Assembly (NCBI GenBank): GCA_016790425.1
Contig: JAEUPF010000040.1
Span: 1-64,000 of the forward strand
DNA length: 64,000 nt
Source of the DNA: Rubrivivax sp.
GTDB lineage: Bacteria > Pseudomonadota > Gammaproteobacteria > Burkholderiales > Burkholderiaceae_C
Reading direction: 5' to 3'
The translations under genes were made by a program, and so were the position numbers. Position 1 is the stretch's first letter, and every line of letters starts with the position of its first letter. The notes under the pieces were generated by a model. The model was not told where the DNA came from, ran no database searches, and was given only the letters and a program-made list of their open reading frames with translations. Positions 55,822-64,000 of the stretch are shown here, in pieces.

Positions 55822-56532
55822 TCAATGCGCGGCCAGCGCGACCTCCTGCGGCCCCTTCGTGAGCACGCCGTCCACGAGGTGGTAGACGGTGTCGAAGCCT
55901 TCGATCATGCGGTGATCGTGCGTCACCGTGATCACCGCCGAGCGGCGCTCGCGGGCGATCCTTTGCAGCAGGGCCATCACCTTCGTGCCGCGCTCGGTGT
56001 CGAGCGCCGCCGTGGGCTCGTCGGCCAGGATCAGCGGCGGCTCGTTGGCCAGCGCCCGGCCGATGGCCACGCGCTGCTGCTCGCCGCCGGACAGGTTGGC
56101 GGGCAACGAGTCGGCGCGGTGCGCGATCTCGAGATAGCCGAGCAGGTCGCGCGCGCGCCGGGTCGCTTCACGCTGGCCGACGCCGTTCAGGCGCAGCACG
56201 AGCGCCACGTTCTCGATGGCCGTCAGGAACGGGATCAGGTTGTGCTGCTGGAAGATGAAGCCGATGTGGCGGCGCCGGAAGGCACGGTCGTCGACGCCCG
56301 TCCAGCCGTTGTTGTAGACCTCCTGGCCGGCGATGACGATGCGGCCGGCGGTCGGCTCGAGGATCAGGCTGATCGACAGCAGCAGCGTGCTCTTGCCCGA
56401 GCCGCTGGGGCCGAGCAGCGCCGCCAGCTCGCCCGGCTGCACGGCGAACGAACAGGGCTTGAGCGCCTGCACGGCGAGCTCGCCGCTGCCGAAGGTCTTG
56501 GAGACGTTCTCGACCTCGACGACGGCCGCCAC
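55822..56532 (-). CDS. ABC exporter ATP-binding subunit (DevA/MacB type)
   Basis: 236 residues from a GTG 2 bases after the permease stop codon. An ATG at 56580 would begin inside the permease gene. Walker A GPSGSGKST, Q-loop FIFQQHNLIPF, signature LSGGEQQRVAIGRAL, Walker B LILADEPTAALD and switch His VTHD are all intact. It resembles LolD/DevA ATPases that serve FtsX-like permeases. It is the last gene of a leftward exporter operon with the permease and membrane-fusion protein. Confidence 0.93.
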   Translation of the reverse strand: MAAVVEVENVSKTFGSGELAVQALKPCSFAVQPGELAALLGPSGSGKSTLLLSISLILEPTAGRIVIAGQEVYNNGWTGVDDRAFRRRHIGFIFQQHNLIPFLTAIENVALVLRLNGVGQREATRRARDLLGYLEIAHRADSLPANLSGGEQQRVAIGRALANEPPLILADEPTAALDTERGTKVMALLQRIARERRSAVITVTHDHRMIEGFDTVYHLVDGVLTKGPQEVALAAH

Positions 56533-56534
56533 CC

Positions 56535-57728
56535 TCAGCCCCCCAGCGCCAGCTGCGGCGGCGTGCGCAGCGCGTGCCACACCGCCATGCCGCTGGCCAC
56601 CACGCCGCCGGCCAGCATCACGGCGAAGGTGATGCCGGTCTCGTGGGCCAGGAAGGCCAGCGTGCGCGGGAAGCCCGGCGCGATCAGTTCGCGCAACGCG
56701 TAGGCGACGGCGAAGCTGGCCAGCGTCAGCGCCATCGACTGCTCCATGATCAGCCGCACGATGACCACGTTCGAAGCGCCGATCAGCTTCAGCGTCGCGA
56801 TCGAGCGGATCTTCTCGATCGTCAGCACGTAGACGATGAGCGCGATGATGACGATCGAGACGATGATCAGCAGGGCGCGGAACAAGCCCAGCACGGCCGA
56901 CATGCGGGCCAGCCGGCCCTCGAGCATCAGGGCGCGCTCCTCGTCGCTGGTGTAGACGTTGAAGTAGAGCCAGTCGCGGATGTGCTGCGCCACGCGCGCG
57001 CCGTCGGCGCCCGGGGCCACGTTCACCAGCACGGCGTTCACCGTGTCGGCAGGGCTGCTCAGCAGCGGCAGCAGCCGGCTGGCCTGGTCCTGCGAGTAGC
57101 CCGCGCCCTCCAGCCGCTTCAGCGTGGCCGCGCGTGCCGCGACGACGGCGCGGTTGTCCTGCTGGAACTGCACCTCCTGTGCATCGGGCAGCGAAAGGTA
57201 CACGAGCGGGTTGCCGCCCGAATCGACCGCGCCTTGCGTGATGCCGACCACCGTGTACTCGCGTGTGCCCAGCGCCACCTTGTCGCCGGGCGCGAGCCCG
57301 AGCTTGCGGTCGGCCACCATCTCGTAGTGCGGCGCCTCGATGGCACGGCCGCGCACCACGCCGCCGGGGCCGCCGAGGCCGCCGAAGACGTCATAGCCGA
57401 TGACCGTGAACTGCTGGCTGCGGCCGCCGAGCTCCCGCTGCGCGGCGTAGATCACCAGCGGGCTGGCGGCGGCCACACCGGGGGTGGCGGCCACGCTCTT
57501 GGCCGCGTCGCGCGGCATGCGCGAGCTCTCGTTGAACGGCCCGCCGCGGCCGCGCTCGACCACCCACAGGTCGGTGCGCGTGTTCTCGATCAGCCACACG
57601 CCGTCGGCGATGTTGCCCTGGTAGATGCCGTTCATCACCAGCACGATCGCCAGCAGCATGGCCACGCCGACGATGGTGGCGACGAACTTGCCGAGATGGC
57701 GGCGGATGTCCTTCAGCGCCAGATCCAT
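56535..57728 (-). CDS. ABC exporter permease of the FtsX/DevC family
   Basis: 397 residues. One N-terminal transmembrane helix (KFVATIVGVAMLLAIVLVMNG, about 13-34), a large periplasmic domain (about 40-265), and three C-terminal helices (LLIIVSIVIIALIVYVLTI; near 320-340; TFAVMLAGGVVASGMAV). The N-terminal start MDLALKDIRRHLGKF is typical of the DevC subgroup. With the adaptor upstream and ATPase downstream it forms a tripartite exporter of the MacAB/DevBCA type. The cargo is unknown. Confidence 0.92.
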   Translation of the reverse strand: MDLALKDIRRHLGKFVATIVGVAMLLAIVLVMNGIYQGNIADGVWLIENTRTDLWVVERGRGGPFNESSRMPRDAAKSVAATPGVAAASPLVIYAAQRELGGRSQQFTVIGYDVFGGLGGPGGVVRGRAIEAPHYEMVADRKLGLAPGDKVALGTREYTVVGITQGAVDSGGNPLVYLSLPDAQEVQFQQDNRAVVAARAATLKRLEGAGYSQDQASRLLPLLSSPADTVNAVLVNVAPGADGARVAQHIRDWLYFNVYTSDEERALMLEGRLARMSAVLGLFRALLIIVSIVIIALIVYVLTIEKIRSIATLKLIGASNVVIVRLIMEQSMALTLASFAVAYALRELIAPGFPRTLAFLAHETGITFAVMLAGGVVASGMAVWHALRTPPQLALGG

Positions 57729-57755
57729 GCGCCGCCTCCCGGGTTGCCGGCGGCC

Positions 57756-58943
57756 TCAGCGGCTGGCGCCGGAGGCGGCCATCGGCAGCGGCTGCACGCG
57801 CGCGCCGGCCTTGACGCCTTCAGGGTGCGCGACCACGCGCTCGCCGCCGGCGAGCCCGTTGCCCTCGACCAGCACGCGCTCGCCATCGCCCGGGCCGAGC
57901 TGCACCGGACGGAACTCGGTGCGCGAGCCGGCGACGACGAGCACCCCCTGCCGGCCCTGGCGGTCACGCGTCAGGGCGGCCGCGGGCACGACCACGCCCT
58001 GGGCCTCGCCGGTGGCGACCGCGATCTCCGCTTCCTGGTCGATCGCGAAGCGCTGCGGTGGCGTGTCGAAGGCCACGTGCACTTCGAGTTCGCGCGTGGC
58101 GGCGTCGGACTGGCGCGCGATGCGGGCGACCTTGCCGGTCACCGTCTCGCCCGATCGCATGCGGATGCTCGCCGGCTGGCCCACCTGGACGCGGCCGACC
58201 ACCGATTCGTCGACGCGCATCGCCATCCACAGCGTCGCCGGGTCGACCAGGCGCAGCAAGGCCGTGCCCGGCATCACCGTGGCGCCGGCCTCGGCCTGGC
58301 GGGCGACGACGACGCCGTCGATCGGCGCGGCGATGCGGGTGAACGACAGCACGGTGTCGGCGTAGCGGCCTTCCTGGACCAGCGCCTGCACCTCGGCCTC
58401 GCGCGCCGCCTGCGCCGCGCGCGCGTTGTCCAGGTTGGCTGCCGCCGCCTGCAGCGCGGCGTTGGAGGCGTCCAGCACCGCCTGCGAGACGAAGCCGGTG
58501 CGCAGCAACTCGGCGTCGCGCTGCTGGCGGCTGCGCGCCAGCTCGAGATCGGCCTGCCCCTTGGCGACGCCGGCCGCGGCCGCGCTGACGTTGCGCGCCA
58601 GCGCCACCTGCTGGCCACCGACGACGCCGCGGCGGGCGGCGAGGTCGCGGTCGTCGAGCAGCGCGACGACCTGGCCGCGCCTGACGACGTCGCCCACGTC
58701 GACGCGGACTTCCTTGACGGTGGCGGTGATGCGCGCGGCCAGCGTCACCGGCACGCGGGCCTGCAGCGTCGCCGGCCCGAGCACGCGCAGCATCACCCGG
58801 CCCTGCGCCGCCTCGACCACCGCCACCGGCACGGCGCGCCCGAAGCGCCACCAGACCGCGCCGGCGGCGGCCAGCAGCGCACCGGCGAGCACGGCGACGG
58901 CCAGGGTCCTGCCGGGTTTCCTGAAGGCAACGGGCGCTCGCAT
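57756..58943 (-). CDS. periplasmic adaptor (membrane fusion protein) of the exporter
   Basis: 395 residues from MRAPVAFRKPG. An ATG at 58994 would add 17 charged residues; an AGGAGG after that upstream ATG favours the shorter form only weakly. A single N-terminal anchor (LAVAVLAGALLAAAGAVWW) is followed by the lipoyl/barrel halves (ATVKEVRVDVGDVVRRGQVVALLD; FTRIAAPIDGVVV), a helical hairpin rich in Ala/Gln/Arg between them, and a C-terminal beta-barrel domain. This is HlyD/MacA architecture. It leads the exporter operon, 27 bases before the permease. Confidence 0.9.
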   Translation of the reverse strand: MRAPVAFRKPGRTLAVAVLAGALLAAAGAVWWRFGRAVPVAVVEAAQGRVMLRVLGPATLQARVPVTLAARITATVKEVRVDVGDVVRRGQVVALLDDRDLAARRGVVGGQQVALARNVSAAAAGVAKGQADLELARSRQQRDAELLRTGFVSQAVLDASNAALQAAAANLDNARAAQAAREAEVQALVQEGRYADTVLSFTRIAAPIDGVVVARQAEAGATVMPGTALLRLVDPATLWMAMRVDESVVGRVQVGQPASIRMRSGETVTGKVARIARQSDAATRELEVHVAFDTPPQRFAIDQEAEIAVATGEAQGVVVPAAALTRDRQGRQGVLVVAGSRTEFRPVQLGPGDGERVLVEGNGLAGGERVVAHPEGVKAGARVQPLPMAASGASR

Positions 58944-59156
58944 CTCGTGCCACGTCGACCGATCGCACTCGCGCCGACGTTCCTCCTTTTGCATCGATTC
59001 GTCGATGCTGCCCAGGTCGCGTCGGGCCGGCCTTGAACGCGATCAAGGGCGAGGGCCTCGCCGCGCCCCCCGGCGCACCGAGCCGCGGCGGGCGCCCGCC
59101 GCCGCCGGAGACCCGATGGCGCCAAGGGTTTCCCCGGGCCACAACTGCGCACTGCG

Positions 59157-59166
59157 CTGTATACAG
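59157..59166. promoter_or_regulatory. GntR-type operator, site C, upstream of the NCS2 permease
   Basis: CTGTATACAG is a perfect 10-bp palindrome and shares the core of sites A and B at 8.4-8.5 kb. It lies 83 bases before the permease ATG, almost the same distance as site B from the Bug receptor start (85). I saw no other copy of the core in the intergenic stretches I checked. Confidence 0.75.
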
Positions 59167-59249
59167 TTCTGAGCACAGATAGCCGGGGCCCGCGCATCCT
59201 CGCCGGGCCCTGACCCCCCAAACCTGCGCAGGATGAGGAGCCGAGCGCG

Positions 59250-60722
59250 ATGTCCACCCCCGCCGTCCACCCCGTCGACGAACGCCTGCCCAGCGGCCGC
59301 CTGGCCGCGCTGGGCCTGCAGCACGTGCTGGTGATGTATGCCGGCGCCGTGGCCGTGCCGCTGATCGTCGGCCGCGCGCTCAAGCTCTCGCCCGAGCAGG
59401 TGGCGCTGCTGATCAGCGCCGACCTCTTCTGCTGCGGCCTCGTCACGCTCATCCAGAGCTTCGGCGTCACGCGCTGGTTCGGCATCAAGCTGCCGGTGAT
59501 GATGGGCGTCACCTTCGCCGCGGTGGGGCCGATGGTCGCCTTCGCCAACGCCATGCCCGGCGTCGACGGCGCGCGTGCCATCTTCGGCGCCATCATCGGC
59601 GCGGGCGTCATCAGCATCGTCATCGCGCCACTGGTGAGCAAGATGCTGCGCTTCTTCCCGCCGGTGGTCACCGGCACCATCATCGCCATCATCGGCATCA
59701 GCCTCATGCGCGTGGGCGTGGGCTGGGCGATGGGCGGCCCGGCGCCGCTGGCGCAGCGGGTGGACACCGGCAAGCTGGTCGAGATGGTCGACAAGGCCAA
59801 GGCCACTGCGGCGGCCGCTTCGGCGCCGGTGCAGATCGGCCCGATCCCGATGATCGACAACCCCGGCTACGGCGCGCTGGACAACATGGCCATCGCCGCG
59901 GCGGTGCTGGTGTTCATCCTGCTGCTGGTGAAGTACATGAAGGGCTTCATCGCCAACATCTCGGTGCTGCTGGGCATCGTCGCCGGCTGCGTCGTCGCCG
60001 CGGCGATGGGCAAGATGAACTTCGACAAGGTGGCCAAGGCGCACTGGTTCGACGTCGTCACGCCGTTCGCCTTCGGCATGCCCACCTTCGACATCGTGAT
60101 GATCCTGACCATGACGCTGGTGATGATCGTCGTGATGATCGAATCGACCGGCATGTTCCTGGCGCTGTCGGACATCACCGGCAAGAAGATCGGCCAGGCG
60201 GAGCTCGCCGCCGGGCTGCGCACCGACGGCGTGGGCACGCTCATCGGCGGCATCTTCAACACCTTCCCGTACACCAGCTTCAGCCAGAACGTGGGCCTGG
60301 TCGGCGTCACCGGCGTCAGGAGCCGCTGGGTCTGCGTGGCCGGCGGCATCATCATGATCGTGCTCGGGCTGCTGCCCAAGATGGCCGCCTTCGTCGAGGC
60401 GATCCCGCAGTTCGTGCTCGGCGGCGCCGGCCTGGTGATGTTCGGCATGGTCGCCGCCACCGGCATCCGCATCCTGTCCACCGTCGACTTCAAGAACAAC
60501 CGCCACAACCTGTACATCGTCGCGCTGTCGATCGGCTTCGGCCTGATCCCGCTGGTGGCGCCGCGCTGGACGCAGCAGATGGCGCACAGCCTGCACCCGC
60601 TGCTCGAAAGCGGCATCCTGCTCACCGCCGTGGCGGCGGTGGTGCTGAACATGTTCTTCAACGGCACTCGCGGCGACACCGTCGGCGCCATCGAAGCGGC
60701 GAAGACGGCCGAAGCGCATTGA
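59250..60722 (+). CDS. NCS2 family purine permease (xanthine/urate type)
   Basis: 490 residues, many hydrophobic helices. The start LAALGLQHVLVMYAGAVAVPLIVG is the conserved first helix. The nucleobase-transporter signature QNVGLVGVTGVRSR (about 348-361) is of the xanthine/urate subgroup rather than the uracil subgroup. The repeat symmetry of the family is visible with two helical halves. It is a proton symporter for purines in the inner membrane. GAGGAG precedes the ATG. The upstream TGTATACA palindrome ties it to the urate cluster 46 kb away, so urate or xanthine uptake is likely (inference). Confidence 0.93.
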   Translation: MSTPAVHPVDERLPSGRLAALGLQHVLVMYAGAVAVPLIVGRALKLSPEQVALLISADLFCCGLVTLIQSFGVTRWFGIKLPVMMGVTFAAVGPMVAFANAMPGVDGARAIFGAIIGAGVISIVIAPLVSKMLRFFPPVVTGTIIAIIGISLMRVGVGWAMGGPAPLAQRVDTGKLVEMVDKAKATAAAASAPVQIGPIPMIDNPGYGALDNMAIAAAVLVFILLLVKYMKGFIANISVLLGIVAGCVVAAAMGKMNFDKVAKAHWFDVVTPFAFGMPTFDIVMILTMTLVMIVVMIESTGMFLALSDITGKKIGQAELAAGLRTDGVGTLIGGIFNTFPYTSFSQNVGLVGVTGVRSRWVCVAGGIIMIVLGLLPKMAAFVEAIPQFVLGGAGLVMFGMVAATGIRILSTVDFKNNRHNLYIVALSIGFGLIPLVAPRWTQQMAHSLHPLLESGILLTAVAAVVLNMFFNGTRGDTVGAIEAAKTAEAH

Positions 60723-60811
60723 GCGGCGCGGCGGCCGCCGCGCCAGCCGCATCCGGATCGCGCCCTCCTCCGTAACCCCGGCACGCACGCCGCCGCTGCG
60801 AGGAGATGACC

Positions 60812-62299
60812 ATGGCCGACGCCGTCCAGACCGTTCCCCCGCTGCCTGCCGCCGCCCGGCCCGCTGCCGGTGCCCCGGGGCCCGCCAGCCCCGGCGGCGG
60901 CCGCCGGCGCGGCTTCGTCACGCGGACGCAGGCAACCGAGGCGCCGCTGGACGCCGTCGTGCACGGCCACCTGCCCGAGTGGCTGCGGGGCGGCAGCCTG
61001 CTGCTCAACGGCCCGGCGATCTGGGATCTGCCGGGCCGGTCGTATGCGCACTGGTTCGACGGCCTGGCGTTGCTGCACCGCGTGCACTTCACCGACACCG
61101 GCGTTCGCTACGCCAGCCGCTTCCTCGACACCGAGGACGCGCGGCTGAGCCGCCAGCGCGGCCGGCCGGAACTCGGCGGCTACGACACGCCGGTGGCGGG
61201 CGGCCTGCTGTCGCGCCTCCTGCACGTCTTCAACCCGCGGCGCACCGACAACGGTTGCGTCGTGCTGTCGCAGTGCGACGGTCAGTGGCTGGCGCTCACC
61301 GAGTCCGACCGCGTCACCCGCTTCGACCCCCACACCCTGGCCACGCAGGGCGAGCTGCGCTGGGCCGACAAGCTGAAGCTGCCGCTGATGGCCGCCCACC
61401 CGGCGGTCGACGCACAAGGCGGCTGGTGGAACGTGGGCATCCGCTTCGGCCGCCGCTGCGAGTACCTGCTCGTCAGCGCCGACCGCAGCGGCGAGCGCCG
61501 TGTCAAGGCGAGCATCGGCTGCGAACGGCCGGGCTACCTGCACGCCTTCGCGCTCGGCGCCCGGCACGCGGTGATCTGGGAATGCGCCTGGCGCGCGCAT
61601 CCGCTGCGCTTCCTGTTCGCCGGCGAGTCGTACGCCAGGCACTTCGACTGGCTGCCTGAGCAGGGTTCGCGGCTGCACGCGGTGGACCTGGGCGACGGCA
61701 GCGTGCGCAGCTGGGAAGCGCCGGCGCTGTTCGCCTTCCACGCCGTGCAGGCCTACGAGCAGGGCAAGGACATCGTCGTCGACCTGTGCGTGGACGCCGC
61801 GCCGGTGGTCGAGGAACTGGGCATCGAGCGGCTGCGCGCCGGCGTGCCGGCGGCGGCGGCGCGCGCCCGCCATGTGCGCTTCGTGCTCGCCGCCGGCCAG
61901 TCGGCGGCGCGCGAGGAGACGCTGCCCGGCCGCTTCGAGCTGCCGCAGGTGAACGCGCGCCGGGCGCTCGCCGGGCCGGTGCGCCACGTCTGGGCGGCCA
62001 GCGCCGCCGACCCTGCCGAAGGCGGCGCCTTCTTCGACCGCACGGTGAAGTTCGACCACGCCAGCGGCCGCCTCGCCGAGCACGTGTTCGCAGGCGCGGT
62101 GGCGCTCGAGCCGCTGTTCGTGCCGCGGCCGGGCGCCGGCGCCGAGGACGACGGCGTGCTGCTCGTGCACACGCTGGCCGACGACGACGTCGGCTCGGTG
62201 GTGCGCGTGCTCGACGCCGCCACGCTGGAAGAGCGCGCGGCGGTCGAGCTGCCCTGCGTGGTGCCCTTCGGCTTCCACGGGGCCTGGGTCGGATCCTGA
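60812..62299 (+). CDS. carotenoid oxygenase family protein
   Basis: 495 residues from MADAVQTV (AGGAG 6 bases upstream; ATG at 60806 is too close). The seven-bladed propeller of the RPE65/carotenoid cleavage family is suggested by HWFDGLALLHRVHF, the iron-binding histidines in PLMAAHPAVDAQ, LFAFHAVQAYEQG and the final CVVPFGFHGAWVG. Homologues cleave carotenoids, stilbenes or lignin-derived compounds. The first 25 residues are Ala/Pro-rich without a signal peptide. It stands alone between a purine permease and a CoA ligase. Which substrate it cleaves is unknown, and no carotenoid biosynthesis genes are nearby. Confidence 0.88.
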   Translation: MADAVQTVPPLPAAARPAAGAPGPASPGGGRRRGFVTRTQATEAPLDAVVHGHLPEWLRGGSLLLNGPAIWDLPGRSYAHWFDGLALLHRVHFTDTGVRYASRFLDTEDARLSRQRGRPELGGYDTPVAGGLLSRLLHVFNPRRTDNGCVVLSQCDGQWLALTESDRVTRFDPHTLATQGELRWADKLKLPLMAAHPAVDAQGGWWNVGIRFGRRCEYLLVSADRSGERRVKASIGCERPGYLHAFALGARHAVIWECAWRAHPLRFLFAGESYARHFDWLPEQGSRLHAVDLGDGSVRSWEAPALFAFHAVQAYEQGKDIVVDLCVDAAPVVEELGIERLRAGVPAAAARARHVRFVLAAGQSAAREETLPGRFELPQVNARRALAGPVRHVWAASAADPAEGGAFFDRTVKFDHASGRLAEHVFAGAVALEPLFVPRPGAGAEDDGVLLVHTLADDDVGSVVRVLDAATLEERAAVELPCVVPFGFHGAWVGS

Positions 62300-62338
62300 T
62301 CCCGGCGATGGCGGCGCGGCGCAGAATCCCCGTTCGAC

Positions 62339-62360
62339 GGGCCGGCACGGTTGCCGGCCC
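62339..62360 (+). terminator. 9-bp perfect hairpin between oxygenase and CoA ligase genes
   Basis: GGGCCGGCA pairs perfectly with TGCCGGCCC around a CGGT loop. No T run follows, so it may be a weak terminator for the carotenoid oxygenase or a stable 5' leader structure of the CoA ligase mRNA. Confidence 0.4.
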
Positions 62361-62381
62361 CGCAGTCCCCGAAGGAAGACC

Positions 62382-64000
<1,619 letters not shown>

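Overview
The window is very GC-rich (roughly 70% by eye) and densely packed with genes. Four Bug-type tricarboxylate-transporter receptors, a GntR-controlled urate pathway and many acyl-CoA catabolic operons point to a betaproteobacterium of the order Burkholderiales. That placement is inferred from gene content, not from a marker gene. I saw no rRNA, tRNA, CRISPR array, insertion sequence or phage gene.

Region 1 (1-3.4 kb): a gene cut by the window edge, a nucleoside deaminase and a two-P-domain M6-type metallopeptidase. Region 2 (3.4-13.4 kb): a divergent purine catabolic cluster. Leftward run a GntR regulator, allantoinase (PuuE), a fused OHCU decarboxylase/allantoate amidohydrolase and an M20 deacylase. 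Rightward run a Bug receptor, membrane urate hydroxylase (PuuD), an 8-oxoguanine deaminase-like amidohydrolase, a class II aldolase and a tautomerase. The pathway continues far away: glyoxylate carboligase (53.5 kb), 5-hydroxyisourate hydrolase (55.4 kb) and an NCS2 permease (59.3 kb). The permease carries the same TGTATACA palindrome as the cluster at 8.4-8.5 kb. Region 3 (13.4-17.2 kb): an AraC regulator divergent from a carboxymuconolactone decarboxylase-like protein, a BKACE enzyme and a Bug receptor. Region 4 (17.2-23.5 kb): a lipoprotein of unknown role, a LysR regulator with a CaiB CoA-transferase/SDR pair, and a chemoreceptor.

Region 5 (23.7-53.3 kb) is a mosaic of divergent acyl-CoA catabolic operons: CaiB transferase, SDR and Bug receptor; enoyl-CoA hydratases; three acyl-CoA dehydrogenases; a FadB/FadJ-like fusion; an NDP-forming acyl-CoA synthetase; two thiolase-fold/DUF35 pairs lacking the thiolase cysteine; a true thiolase; an alcohol dehydrogenase; an alkylsulfatase; and a two-subunit 3-oxoacid CoA-transferase. 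An IclR regulator with a histone-H1-like tail sits in the middle. Several promoters here share GGAAT-N2-ATTCC palindromes placed beside the -35 box, consistent with one IclR-type regulon. An ECF sigma/ferritin-like/cytochrome c operon is embedded at 35-37 kb.

Region 6 (53.5-64 kb): gcl and uraH, a DevBCA/MacAB-like exporter, the NCS2 permease, a carotenoid oxygenase and a fatty-acid CoA ligase cut by the right edge. A recurring oddity is short tandem repeats. Those inside genes have units of 6, 9 or 12 bp, while the two clear intergenic arrays have 8-bp units. I found no clearly new molecular system. The best leads are the two inferred regulons, the cysteine-less thiolase/DUF35 pairs and the tailed IclR protein.
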